Source: Marinihelvus sp963695135
Lineage (GTDB): Bacteria > Pseudomonadota > Gammaproteobacteria > Xanthomonadales > SZUA-36
DNA: 64,000 nt
Assembly (NCBI GenBank): GCA_963695135.1
Contig: CAVOGA010000001.1
Span: 744,001-808,000 of the forward strand
Reading direction: 5' to 3'
In this document: positions 16,568 to 25,275 of the stretch, one piece after another
How positions within the stretch are numbered: position 1 is the first letter of the stretch
Layout of the letters: every line of letters begins with the position of its first letter
Made by a program: the position numbers and the translations under genes
The notes under the pieces: generated by a model
The model's input: the letters and a program-made list of their open reading frames with translations, nothing else
What the model was told of the DNA's origin: nothing
Databases searched by the model: none

Positions 16568-17860
16568 TTATGCTCCGCCGGTTTCGCGGGCGATCGCGCG
16601 ATAACCGATATCGCGTCGCACGAAGGCGTCGGTCCAGCTGATTTTTGCCACGGCGTCATAGGCGCGTTGCTGGGCCTGGGCAACCGAATCGCCAAGCGCG
16701 GTGACGCACAGTACACGTCCGCCATTGGTCAAAACGTCGCCGTCCGCCTCGCGCGTGCCGGCATGGAACACCTTGATGTCCCCGCCAAAGGGCGTTTCAA
16801 GCCCGGCAATGGCCAGGCCGCGGGCATAACCCCCAGGGTATCCGCCGGCCGCCATCACCACGCCGAGCGCGGCGCGCGGGTCCCAGTCGGCGCTGACCTC
16901 GTCCAGGCGCCCGTCCAGGGCCGCCTGGCACAGTTCAACCAGGTCTGAGCGCAGGCGCATCATCACCGGCTGCGTTTCCGGGTCGCCAAAGCGCACGTTG
17001 TACTCCAGGACACGCGGCTCGCCTTGCGGTGAAATCATCAGCCCCGCATACAGGAAGCCGGTGAACGGCGCGCCGTCGGCGGCCATCCCGGCGATGGTTG
17101 GCTCGATAATCTCCCGCATGACCCGCTCGTGCATCGCCGCATCGATCACCGGCGCCGGGGAATAGGCGCCCATGCCGCCGGTATTCGGGCCCTGGTCGCC
17201 GTCTTCCAGCGCCTTGTGGTCCTGGCTGGTCGCCAGCGGCAGGACGTGCTTGCCGTCCGCCATCACGATAAAGCTGGCTTCCTCCCCGGCAAGAAACTCT
17301 TCGATCACCACCCGGTGGCCCGCATCGCCAAAGGCATTACCCTCGAGCATGTCCCGCACGGCGGCTTCGGCGGTGGCCGGGTCCTGCGCGACTACAACCC
17401 CCTTGCCGGCGGCCAGGCCGTCGGCCTTGACCACGATCGGCATGCGTTGCTCATGGAGAAAGTCCAGCGCCTCGTCCACGTCGGTGAAATTGCCGTAGGC
17501 GGCGGTGGGAATCCCGTGACGCGCCATGAAATCCTTGGCGAAAGCCTTGGAGCCCTCCAGCCGCGCCGCGGCGGCGCGCGGGCCGAAGCAGCGCAATCCT
17601 TCCGCCTCGAAACGGTCCACGATACCTCCGGCCAGCGGGTCTTCCGGCCCGACCAGGGTCAGTGCGACATCCTTCTCGCGGGCAAAGGCCACGAGCGCAT
17701 CAAAATCGCTGACCGGTATGTCGATGTTCTCCAGCCCGGGCTCGCGGGCCGTGCCGGCGTTGCCGGGTGCGACAAAGACCGTTTCCACCCCGGCCGAGGC
17801 GGATGCACGCCAGGCCAGCGCATGTTCGCGGCCGCCGCTGCCGATGACGAGGATGTTCAT
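16568..17860 (-). CDS. purD: Phosphoribosylamine-glycine ligase
   Basis: GAR synthetase, second step of de novo purine synthesis. An ATP-grasp enzyme of 430 residues starting MNILVIGSGGREHALAW. Signature regions include PIVVKADGLAAGKGV, the HKALEDGDQGPNTGGMGAYSP segment and RFGDPETQPVM. A GAGGG site precedes the ATG. It lies 7 bases downstream of purH, the usual purH-purD operon. Confidence 0.96.
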   Translation of the reverse strand: MNILVIGSGGREHALAWRASASAGVETVFVAPGNAGTAREPGLENIDIPVSDFDALVAFAREKDVALTLVGPEDPLAGGIVDRFEAEGLRCFGPRAAAARLEGSKAFAKDFMARHGIPTAAYGNFTDVDEALDFLHEQRMPIVVKADGLAAGKGVVVAQDPATAEAAVRDMLEGNAFGDAGHRVVIEEFLAGEEASFIVMADGKHVLPLATSQDHKALEDGDQGPNTGGMGAYSPAPVIDAAMHERVMREIIEPTIAGMAADGAPFTGFLYAGLMISPQGEPRVLEYNVRFGDPETQPVMMRLRSDLVELCQAALDGRLDEVSADWDPRAALGVVMAAGGYPGGYARGLAIAGLETPFGGDIKVFHAGTREADGDVLTNGGRVLCVTALGDSVAQAQQRAYDAVAKISWTDAFVRRDIGYRAIARETGGA

Positions 17861-17867
17861 AACGCCC

Positions 17868-19445
17868 TCAGTGCCGGAAGTGGCGCATGCCGGTTAACAC
17901 CATGGCGATGCCGTGCTCATCGGCGGCAGCAATCACCTCCTCGTCGCGCATGGAACCGCCGGGCTGGATGATGGACTTGATGCCTGCCTCGGCGGCCGCA
18001 TCAATGCTGTCCCGGAACGGGAAAAAGGCATCGGACGCCATCGCCGAACCCTGCAGGGAAAGCCCTGCTTCCCCGGCCTTCCAGGCGGCAATGCGCGAGG
18101 AATCGACGCGGCTCATCTGGCCGGCGCCGATGCCGAGTGTGCGGTTGTCCGCCGCGTAAACAATCGCGTTGGACTTCACCATGCGGACCATGCGCCAGGC
18201 GAACATCAGGTCGGCCCACTCGCGCTCATCCGGGCTGCGGGCACTGACGCTGCGGCAGTCTGCGCGGGTGACACAGCGGTTGTCATGCTGCTGGATCAGC
18301 AGGCCGCCGGCAACGCGGTGGTAGTTCAGGCGGTCAGCGCTGGCTGCGGGCGCCCCGGTGGCCAGCAGGCGCACGTTCTGCTTGGCGCTGAAGGCTTCCA
18401 CTGCACCGGCGCTGAAGTCCGGGGCCAGCACGACTTCGACAAACTGGCGCGCGACGATCTCCCGCGCGGTCTTGCCGTCCAGGGGCTGGTTGAAGGCAAT
18501 GATGCCGCCGAAGGCGGAAACCGTGTCCGTGGCATGGGCCCGGTCATAGGCCTCGAACAGGTCGCTGCCCAGGGCCGCGCCGCAGGGGTTGGCATGCTTG
18601 ACGATGACGCAGGCCGGACCTTCCGTGAACTGGTTGACGCACTCCAGGGCGGCGTCCGCATCGGCAATGTTGTTGTAGGACAGTTCCTTGCCCTGCAACT
18701 GTTGCGCTGCAGCCAGGCCGGTCGCTGCTGTTCCCGACGGTGTATAGAACGCCGCCTGCTGGTGAGGGTTTTCGCCGTAGCGCATGGTCTGGACCTGCAC
18801 AAACTGCGGTGTGTGCACCACCGGCAATTGCAGGCCGGCTTCGGGCGGGTCGATGCGCCGCGACAGGTAGTCGGCGATCAGGCCGTCATAGCGGGCCGTG
18901 TGTGCGTAGGCCGCGGCCGCCAGGCGGAAACGTGTAGCCGGTGAAACGCTGTTGTCCGCCTCCAGTTCGGCCAGCACCGCCGGATAATCCTGCGGATCGG
19001 TCACGATGGCGACCCGTGCGTTGTTCTTGGCCGCGGCCCGCACCATCGCCGGGCCGCCGATATCGATGTTTTCGATGGCTTCTTCCAGGCTGCAGTCCTC
19101 GCGGGCGGTGACCGACTCGAAGGGGTAGAGGTTGACCGCCACCACGTCGATGGCCTCGATGCCCTGTTCCGCCATGACCTCCCGGTCCACTTCCCGGCCA
19201 AGAATGCCCCCATGGATTTTCGGGTGCAGCGTTTTAACGCGCCCGTCCATGATTTCTGAAAACCCGGTGTGTTCACTGACGCCGGTCACGCTGACGCCGG
19301 CATCGCGCAGCTGGCGGGCGGTACCGCCGGTACTCAGTATGCGGAAGCCCAGGCGTTCAAGGCCACGGGCAAACTCAACAACGCCGGTTTTATCAGAAAC
19401 GCTGATCAGGGCGTAACGGGAGGGGGAAGGTGCAGATTCGGTCAT
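17868..19445 (-). CDS. purH: Bifunctional AICAR transformylase / IMP cyclohydrolase
   Basis: Catalyses the last two steps of IMP synthesis. The N-terminal MGS-like cyclohydrolase domain (about 1-195) contains DKTGVVEFARGL and KTLHPKIHGGIL. The C-terminal transformylase domain contains the catalytic VKHANPCGAA and the end motif FFPFRDSIDAAAEAGI. Its 525 residues match the family. It is followed by purD and preceded, after 112 bases, by fis. Confidence 0.96.
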   Translation of the reverse strand: MTESAPSPSRYALISVSDKTGVVEFARGLERLGFRILSTGGTARQLRDAGVSVTGVSEHTGFSEIMDGRVKTLHPKIHGGILGREVDREVMAEQGIEAIDVVAVNLYPFESVTAREDCSLEEAIENIDIGGPAMVRAAAKNNARVAIVTDPQDYPAVLAELEADNSVSPATRFRLAAAAYAHTARYDGLIADYLSRRIDPPEAGLQLPVVHTPQFVQVQTMRYGENPHQQAAFYTPSGTAATGLAAAQQLQGKELSYNNIADADAALECVNQFTEGPACVIVKHANPCGAALGSDLFEAYDRAHATDTVSAFGGIIAFNQPLDGKTAREIVARQFVEVVLAPDFSAGAVEAFSAKQNVRLLATGAPAASADRLNYHRVAGGLLIQQHDNRCVTRADCRSVSARSPDEREWADLMFAWRMVRMVKSNAIVYAADNRTLGIGAGQMSRVDSSRIAAWKAGEAGLSLQGSAMASDAFFPFRDSIDAAAEAGIKSIIQPGGSMRDEEVIAAADEHGIAMVLTGMRHFRH

Positions 19446-19557
19446 GGGTTTGGCTGTCTGGATAGGTTGAAAGTTTATCGGTACGCGTGGCGGGTCAGGC
19501 CGGCAAGTATGGGCGACGGCTCATGCGCCGGGCGACATCGCTTTTCACCGGATTGGT

Positions 19558-19800
19558 TCATCGCGGATTGATGCCATAGCTGCGCAGTTTGCTGCGCAGG
19601 GTGTTGCGGGTCATTCCAAGGATGCGGGCCGCCCGGGACTGGTTGCCCCCGGTATACGCCAGGATCTCTTCGATCAAGGGCGGCTCGACCTGCTCCAGCA
19701 GGCGGCGATGAAGACCTTCCGGTTCCGTACAGCCCATGTCTTCCAGGTAGCGTCGAATGCTGGCTTGCACCGTTGCCCGAAGGGAGTCAGTACTGGTCAT
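19558..19800 (-). CDS. fis: Fis-family nucleoid-associated regulator
   Basis: Small DNA-bending protein with a C-terminal helix-turn-helix of Fis type (NQSRAARILGMTRNTLRSKL). With the ATG at 19800 it has 80 residues (E. coli Fis has 98); an upstream ATG at 19857 would give 99, so the start is uncertain, and neither has a strong ribosome site. The order zinc-ribbon protein, fis, purH, purD is conserved in gammaproteobacteria, but the usual dusB between the first two is missing here. Confidence 0.85.
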   Translation of the reverse strand: MTSTDSLRATVQASIRRYLEDMGCTEPEGLHRRLLEQVEPPLIEEILAYTGGNQSRAARILGMTRNTLRSKLRSYGINPR

Positions 19801-19899
19801 GGGGCGCGGAGATTCCTGCGTCTGGTCGTGCCTTGATCGGGGAGAGAACCCTAACACAATTCAGTCCCGGGTTGGACCGGCCGGATCCCCGTAGCCGGG

Positions 19900-20616
19900 T
19901 CAGTGAAAGCTGATGTCGTAACCGGTAGCGCGCTCGCCCGGGTCGGCAAACTCCAGCAGGATCGGGACCTGTTCATTCGGATCGAGCAGGGCGTTATCCC
20001 CGGGCGGACGCAGCAGGTAGTCCCGCGGCTGGAAGCGCCGCGCGGCGAGCGGCTGGTTATCGGAGTTCTTGAGAACGATCGCGATCTCCGGATACGGCTG
20101 GGCCTGCTCCGCGAGGTTAATAAAGGTCGCGCTGAGCACCAGCACGCCATCGCGGCTGGGGTGGTCATGGATATCCCGGGTCAGCAGGTGAATGCGGGCC
20201 GGGTCGCGGTAGGGCGGCGGCGGCGCAAAACCCGGTACGCCGGCGCTGTCGAGCAGCTGCGCCAGTGCGCCGTTCTTCGGCACCTGGTCGCGGAAGGTCC
20301 AGACCAGGTTCATGGTGGTTGCAATGAGCAACAGGCTGACCGCCACGGCCCATGGCCAGCGTGATTTGCGCTCCTGCACCGGCGGCTCCAGGCTCCCGGC
20401 GGGAATCGCCGGGCTGGGCTTGCGGCCTACTTCCGGGGTTTCGTCCGCTGCGGCGGCGGAGGGCTTGCGTTGCTTGTCAGGGTAGTCATCGAAGAGCTGT
20501 TCCAGCGCGTTGAACGTCGTTTCACAGCGCGCGCAGCGCACCTTGCCCTGGTCGGCAGCCAGCTGTTCCGCGGTCAGCGGATGGACGGAGTCACAATGGG
20601 GACAAAGGGTGTACAC
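19900..20616 (-). CDS. Zinc-ribbon and DUF3426 membrane protein
   Basis: A 238-residue protein. An MJ0042-type zinc ribbon opens it (CPHC at 5-8 and CARC at 28-31), followed by a low-complexity linker, one membrane helix (about 88-107) and a periplasmic DUF3426 domain (ATFINLAEQAQPYPEIAIVL; FQPRDYL). No enzymatic function is known. The start is a GTG giving YTLCPHCDS, the normal family N terminus. It is usually found between prmA and dusB-fis; neither prmA nor dusB is present. Confidence 0.82.
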   Translation of the reverse strand: MYTLCPHCDSVHPLTAEQLAADQGKVRCARCETTFNALEQLFDDYPDKQRKPSAAAADETPEVGRKPSPAIPAGSLEPPVQERKSRWPWAVAVSLLLIATTMNLVWTFRDQVPKNGALAQLLDSAGVPGFAPPPPYRDPARIHLLTRDIHDHPSRDGVLVLSATFINLAEQAQPYPEIAIVLKNSDNQPLAARRFQPRDYLLRPPGDNALLDPNEQVPILLEFADPGERATGYDISFH

Positions 20617-20690
20617 CGCGTCAGATCGTTCCTGCCAGGTTGGAGGCGCATTGGTGCGCGGTGCTATTAGGTCGAATCAGACAGCGCGGG

Positions 20691-21302
20691 TCAAGAGTTC
20701 TCCCGTTCCTTCACGATGATCAGGAAACGCTCGCGTTTCTCCTCGTGCTCTTTGCGTATGCGATCTTCCCGCGCCTGGGAGAGGCTGCGCGTGTAACGGT
20801 TTTCGTTCATGCGTTCCCGGATGCCCATGACCTGGTCGAGCTCATACTGCGAAACCGGCAAGCCGGCGCGTTGCCGGTTGGCTGCGACCTCGATCTGGTC
20901 GAACAGGGATTTTTGCAGGCTCGCATAGGTGCCGTCGATCAGCTTGTAGTCCTGCTGGATGGGCGCCAATTGGGCCTCCATGGCCTCGTCGATATCGTCC
21001 AGGGACCGGAACTGCACCAGCAGCAGCGCGTCCCGCTTGCGCTGTTCTTCCTCCAGGCGGCGCTCTTCAGCAAACTCGGACTCGGGAATCTCCGGCCGTT
21101 CCAGGCCGGCATAGCGTTCAACCACCTGCCCGTCGCGCAGCATGACGTAGGGCTGGTCAGGGTCTGTCGGCGGTGTGGGGCGGTAGTGCACCTCGCCGGC
21201 CTCGTCGGTCCAGCGATAGCTGATATCGGCGACCGCCACGGCCGGCACAAGGAAAATGACGACCAGGGCCGCCAACAAAATCCGTTTCGTCAGAGCGTCC
21301 AT
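20691..21302 (-). CDS. DUF4124 domain protein, copy A
   Basis: A 203-residue exported protein. A cleavable signal peptide (RILLAALVVIFLVPAVAVA) is followed by a DUF4124 motif (YRWTDEAGEVHYRPTPP) and then a long charged helical region likely to form a coiled coil. It resembles the next gene in RSLDDI, a RQRAG element and an RRxRF-like end, so the two look like a tandem duplication. Its function is unknown. Confidence 0.7.
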   Translation of the reverse strand: MDALTKRILLAALVVIFLVPAVAVADISYRWTDEAGEVHYRPTPPTDPDQPYVMLRDGQVVERYAGLERPEIPESEFAEERRLEEEQRKRDALLLVQFRSLDDIDEAMEAQLAPIQQDYKLIDGTYASLQKSLFDQIEVAANRQRAGLPVSQYELDQVMGIRERMNENRYTRSLSQAREDRIRKEHEEKRERFLIIVKERENS

Positions 21303-21364
21303 GCGCTAACAATACGCCGGCAACCGGAAAAAATCCACGGCGGGTCAATGCAATGGCGCCCGCT

Positions 21365-22021
21365 TCAGGGCGAAGCGTATTGCTCCATCAGCTGCAGGAA
21401 GCGTGTTCTGCGCAACTCGTGCCGCTCCCGCAGGCGGGTTTCCTCCGCCGCGATCAGGTTCAGGGTGTCCTCGGTCATGCGCAGGTTTTCCCGGGCCAGG
21501 TGCACCTGGGCGAGTTGCTCGTCCTTGACTGTCATGCCGGCGCGCTGGCGGTCTGCAGCGACCCGGATCGACGTAAACAGCTGGGCCTGTTGCAGGCGCT
21601 GATTGCTCAGGGCGACATTGCGCTGGAATTCGACCTGGTCCAATTCTTCCTGCAGCTGCCGTTCGATATCATCGAGCGAGCGGTAGCGCGTGCGCAGCAA
21701 CAGGTCTTCCTGCCGCTGCTTTTCCTCGGCCGTCATGATGTCCGGATCCGGGGGCGGCGGCTCCAGCTGGTCCGCGCCGCCCACACAGGTCCAGGGTCCG
21801 TCATCAAGCCGGTGACAATAGGGTTGATTGGGATCGTCGGGCGGGGTGGGTCGGAATATGGTCTCACCGGCAGGGGTCAGCCATTTGAACTTCTTTACGG
21901 GCGCGGCAAGCACGGGCACCGCCAGCAGGGCGGTGAGCAACACGGCGGTCCATCGCAGTGCGCTTTTACGTGCCGTATCGCTCCCGGTATTCGCGCAGGG
22001 CAGGGAGGTTGATTCGGTCAT
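21365..22021 (-). CDS. DUF4124 domain protein, copy B
   Basis: About 218 residues from the ATG at 22021. It has a signal peptide (LRWTAVLLTALLAVPVLA), a DUF4124 motif (FKWLTPAGETIFRPTPPDD) with a Cys pair further on (YCHRL, WTCVGG), then a long helical region with RSLDDIERQLQEEL and AADRQRAGM. Any start that includes the positively charged n-region overlaps the end of pyrE by about 56 bases; a shorter start with a truncated signal is less likely. Paralogue of the downstream copy A; function unknown. Confidence 0.65.
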   Translation of the reverse strand: MTESTSLPCANTGSDTARKSALRWTAVLLTALLAVPVLAAPVKKFKWLTPAGETIFRPTPPDDPNQPYCHRLDDGPWTCVGGADQLEPPPPDPDIMTAEEKQRQEDLLLRTRYRSLDDIERQLQEELDQVEFQRNVALSNQRLQQAQLFTSIRVAADRQRAGMTVKDEQLAQVHLARENLRMTEDTLNLIAAEETRLRERHELRRTRFLQLMEQYASP

Positions 22022-22607
22022 TCGGATGGCTCTCGAAATGGTCGATGAGGTCATCCATGCCGGCAATGGCGACCACAGGGATTCCGTATTCCTCAACGAC
22101 TTCCCTGGCTGCCGAAAGGGCTCCCTGCCCGCGTTCCTGCCTGTCCAGCGCTATGGCCACACCCGCCGGTGTGGCGCCGGAATCGGAAATTCTCGTTATG
22201 GACTCACGCACGGAAGTGCCTGCCGATATCACGTCATCGACGATCAGCACCCGTCCACGCAGGTCCGCTCCCACCAGGTCACCGCCTTCGCCATGATCCT
22301 TGGCCTCTTTGCGGTTGTAGCAAAAAGGCACATTGCGCCCGTGGCGTCGATACAAAGACACCGCAAGCGCGGCCGCCAGGGGAATTCCCTTGTAGGCCGG
22401 TCCATAGAGCATGTCGAAGGCGATAGCTGAATCGCTGATCGCATCGCTGTAGCAGTCTCCAAGATCTGCCAGTGATGCGCCGTCGTCAAAGCCGCCCGCA
22501 TTAAAAAAATACGGACTGACCCTTCCAGACTTCAGCGTAAATTCTCCGAACCTCAAGTTACCTTTCCGCAGGGCGAGTTCGAAGAAACGCGTCTTGTATG
22601 AAGACAT
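21966..22607 (-). CDS. pyrE: Orotate phosphoribosyltransferase
   Basis: Converts orotate and PRPP to OMP. It has 213 residues, like the E. coli enzyme. The PRPP-binding motif is VLIVDDVISAGTSVRES, and the N-terminal region FTLKSGRVSPYFFNAG and FCYNRKEAKDHGEGG are characteristic. It is transcribed away from xth; the 226-bp divergent gap holds a large inverted repeat about 70 bases upstream of this start. Confidence 0.96.
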   Translation of the reverse strand: MSSYKTRFFELALRKGNLRFGEFTLKSGRVSPYFFNAGGFDDGASLADLGDCYSDAISDSAIAFDMLYGPAYKGIPLAAALAVSLYRRHGRNVPFCYNRKEAKDHGEGGDLVGADLRGRVLIVDDVISAGTSVRESITRISDSGATPAGVAIALDRQERGQGALSAAREVVEEYGIPVVAIAGMDDLIDHFESHPNDRINLPALREYRERYGT

Positions 22608-22674
22608 TCAGTGTTGTTGGTGTGGAGTGGAATGAGTCTAGCATGAGAGTAATGCGGCTTGGGGATCCGTTATG

Positions 22675-22734
22675 GGAATTTCCCCTTGCTCCGTGCTCAG
22701 ACAGCAAACTGCGCGCGGAGCAAGGGGAAATTCC
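22675..22734. repeat. Perfect 19-bp inverted repeat between pyrE and xth
   Basis: Arms at 22675-22693 (GGAATTTCCCCTTGCTCCG) and 22716-22734 are exact reverse complements, with a 22-base loop that contains a smaller TGCT/AGCA hairpin. No T run follows on either strand, so it is not an ordinary intrinsic terminator. It could be an RNA hairpin in the pyrE leader, a regulator site or a palindromic repeat element. No second copy was noticed in this window. Confidence 0.9.
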
Positions 22735-22833
22735 TTGGCGGGATCTTCAGGACGGGAGGTTGGTTCATAGAGCCAGCAATGCTGTATTCATACCTTGTGT
22801 ATGTGGGGGTGAAACCCGTTATCCTTCGTCGCC

Positions 22834-23628
22834 ATGAAAATTACATCTTTGAACGCGAATGGGATCCGGGCCGCGGAGCGGAAGGGGTTTTTTGACTGGA
22901 TGCAACAGCAGGATCCGGACGTGGTTTGTATCCAGGAAACCAAGGCGCAGCATCACCAGCTGAAGGACCGGGTGTTTTTTCCGGTGGGCTATCACTGTTA
23001 CTACCATGACGCGCTCAAGCCGGGGTACAGCGGAACCGCGATTTATACGAAGCATCAGCCTGACCGCGTGCATTACGGGATCGGTTTTGAGGCCATGGAC
23101 GCGGAGGGGCGCTGGATCCAGGCGGATTTTGGCAACCTGAGCGTGGTGTCCCTGTATTTTCCGTCCGGGTCCAGCAGCGAGCAGCGCCAGGACGTCAAGT
23201 TCGCCTGCATGGATTGGCTCAAGCCGCGACTGGAGGAATTCACGGCCGGCGGGCGCGAGTGGATCATCTGTGGTGACTGGAACATTGCGCATCGCAAGAT
23301 CGACCTGAAAAACTGGCGCGGCAACCAGAAGAACTCGGGTTTTCTGCCGGAAGAGCGTGAGTGGATGAGCGAGGTTTTTGGTGATGTCGGCCTGCGCGAT
23401 GCCTTCCGCCAGTTCGAGCCCGGGGAAGAGCATTACACCTGGTGGTCGAACCGGGGCCAGGCCTGGGCCAATAACACGGGGTGGCGGATTGACTATCACG
23501 TCACCACGCCGGCCCTGGCGGATAAGGTCAAGTCGGTGGAGATCTACAAGGACGAGCGCTTTTCCGATCATGCGCCCCTGACCGTGAGCTATGACATCGA
23601 GCCGCCGGTGCGCGGACCTGCCGCTTGA
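22834..23628 (+). CDS. xth: Exodeoxyribonuclease III
   Basis: Apurinic/apyrimidinic endonuclease and 3'-5' exonuclease of the ExoIII family (264 residues). It opens MKITSLNANGIRAAERKGF and shows IQETKA (metal-binding Glu), GDWNIAHRKIDL (catalytic Asp-Asn) and SDHAPLT (catalytic His). It repairs abasic sites and oxidised 3' ends. The next gene, ampG, starts on the overlapping TTGA at its stop. Confidence 0.93.
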   Translation: MKITSLNANGIRAAERKGFFDWMQQQDPDVVCIQETKAQHHQLKDRVFFPVGYHCYYHDALKPGYSGTAIYTKHQPDRVHYGIGFEAMDAEGRWIQADFGNLSVVSLYFPSGSSSEQRQDVKFACMDWLKPRLEEFTAGGREWIICGDWNIAHRKIDLKNWRGNQKNSGFLPEEREWMSEVFGDVGLRDAFRQFEPGEEHYTWWSNRGQAWANNTGWRIDYHVTTPALADKVKSVEIYKDERFSDHAPLTVSYDIEPPVRGPAA

Positions 23629-24863
23629 GCGAACCACGGCGTAACTGGAAGGAGATTCTCCTCAGCCGCAAGATGATCACTTGCGCATTCCTGGGGTTCT
23701 CCTCCGGTATGCCGCTCTACGTGCTGATCCAGCTGGTGCCCAACTGGCTGCGCAAAAGTGATATCGACCTGACGACCATCGGGCTATTCGCGCTCGTGTC
23801 TTTGCCCTACACCTGGAAGTTTCTCTGGTCCCCGCTCATGGACCGCTACAAGCTGCCGTTGCTCGGCCGCCGCCGCGGCTGGGCCCTGCTCACCCAGGTG
23901 GGCTTGCTGTTCTCGATCGGCGCCATGGGACACTTCGACCCCACGGAAAACCTGCAGGCCATTATCGTGCTGGTGTTCGTTGTTTCCCTGTTCGGCGCCA
24001 GCCAGGACATCGTGATCGATGCCTACCGGCGGGAACTGCTCGCCGATGATGAACTGGGCACCGGCACCTCCATTTTCGTCAACGCCTACCGCCTCTCTTC
24101 CCTGGTTCCCGGTTCACTGGCACTGATTCTTTCGGACCTCAATTCCTGGGGCTTCGTGTACTGGGTGACTGCCGCCTTCATGGGCGTGGGTATTGTCACG
24201 ACCCTGGTTATCCGCGAGGTCAGCGACGATGCGATGGCGCCGCACAGCCTGCGCGAGGCGGTCATCGACCCCTTCGTGGAGTTTTTCTCCCGCGGCGGCA
24301 TCCGGCACGGCCTGGCGATTCTTGCCTTCATGTTTCTCTACAAGCTCGGCGACAACATGGCCACGGCGCTGGCCCAGCCTTTTTACCTGGACATGGGCTA
24401 CAGCAACACGGAAATCGGTTCGGTGGCCAAGATCGCGGCGCTCTGGGCGAGCATCGCCGGCGGCATCCTGGGCGGAATCGTGATGCTGAAAATCAGTATT
24501 AACCGCGCCCTTTGGCTGTTCGGTTTTGTGCAGCTGGCGACGATTATTCCGTACATCTGGCTCAGCCAGGCCGGGCATACGCTGACCGGCCTGTTCGTGG
24601 TGGTCAGCGGCGAGTACCTCGGCGTCGGGCTGGGGGCGATCGCCTTGACCGCCTACATGGCGCGGGAAACCAGCCGGGCGTTTACCGCGACGCAGTTCGC
24701 CCTGTTCAGCAGTTTCATTGCCGTGCCGCGTACCTTCGCCAACGCTTCCACCGGGTTCCTGGTGGAAAACCTGGGCTGGACGCTGTTTTTCATCGTTTGC
24801 GCGGTGGTCGCCATTCCCGGCATGCTGTTGTTGATGAAGGTCGCGCCCTGGCACGAGCGTTGA
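23625..24863 (+). CDS. ampG: AmpG-like muropeptide permease (MFS)
   Basis: A 412-residue major facilitator with about 12 membrane segments. The N terminus (GFSSGMPLYVLIQLVPNWLR), LPYTWKFLWSPLMDRY and ASQDIVIDAYRRELL are diagnostic of AmpG/PAT-family carriers that import GlcNAc-anhydroMurNAc peptides for cell-wall recycling. The start is a TTG at 23625 that overlaps the xth stop. Nearby anmK (25276) acts on the same recycled sugar, which supports the assignment. Confidence 0.85.
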   Translation: MSEPRRNWKEILLSRKMITCAFLGFSSGMPLYVLIQLVPNWLRKSDIDLTTIGLFALVSLPYTWKFLWSPLMDRYKLPLLGRRRGWALLTQVGLLFSIGAMGHFDPTENLQAIIVLVFVVSLFGASQDIVIDAYRRELLADDELGTGTSIFVNAYRLSSLVPGSLALILSDLNSWGFVYWVTAAFMGVGIVTTLVIREVSDDAMAPHSLREAVIDPFVEFFSRGGIRHGLAILAFMFLYKLGDNMATALAQPFYLDMGYSNTEIGSVAKIAALWASIAGGILGGIVMLKISINRALWLFGFVQLATIIPYIWLSQAGHTLTGLFVVVSGEYLGVGLGAIALTAYMARETSRAFTATQFALFSSFIAVPRTFANASTGFLVENLGWTLFFIVCAVVAIPGMLLLMKVAPWHER

Positions 24864-24896
24864 GCTCACCGTGGCCGGGCATAGCGCCGCCGGCGA

Positions 24897-25271
24897 TCAG
24901 TAGTCGCTGACGCGAAAACCGAAGGGCAGAATGGCCAGCCGGGTCATTTTCAGATGCTGGGCGGCGAAGGGCAGGCCGATGATGGTGATGGCGAAAATGG
25001 CCGCCAGCGCCAGGTGAATCAGGGCCAGTTCGAGCCCGGGCAGCAGAATCCAGATGATGTTCATGATGATTGCCAGGAAGCCGCTTGGCGGTTCGACCTC
25101 GCGAATCGTCCGTCCGAAGGGCGCCAGGCCGAGCACGGACAGCTTGAAGCACTGCAGGCCAAAAGGTATGCCGATGATGGTGATGCACAGGATCAGGGCG
25201 CCCAGCAGGTAGGCCAGAAAGATCAGCCAGCCGCCGAGCAGGAACCACAGGATATTCAGCAGAAGGTTCAT
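24897..25271 (-). CDS. yccF: YccF family membrane protein
   Basis: A 124-residue membrane protein with two copies of the YccF (DUF307) pattern: LILCITIIGIPFGLQCFKL and IFAITIIGLPFAAQHLKM. Three to four hydrophobic segments are visible. Function is unknown. The ATG at 25271 lies just downstream of the anmK stop; the longer open frame upstream is out-of-frame anmK sequence and is not real. Slightly shorter than E. coli YccF (148). Confidence 0.85.
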   Translation of the reverse strand: MNLLLNILWFLLGGWLIFLAYLLGALILCITIIGIPFGLQCFKLSVLGLAPFGRTIREVEPPSGFLAIIMNIIWILLPGLELALIHLALAAIFAITIIGLPFAAQHLKMTRLAILPFGFRVSDY

Positions 25272-25275
25272 GTCA

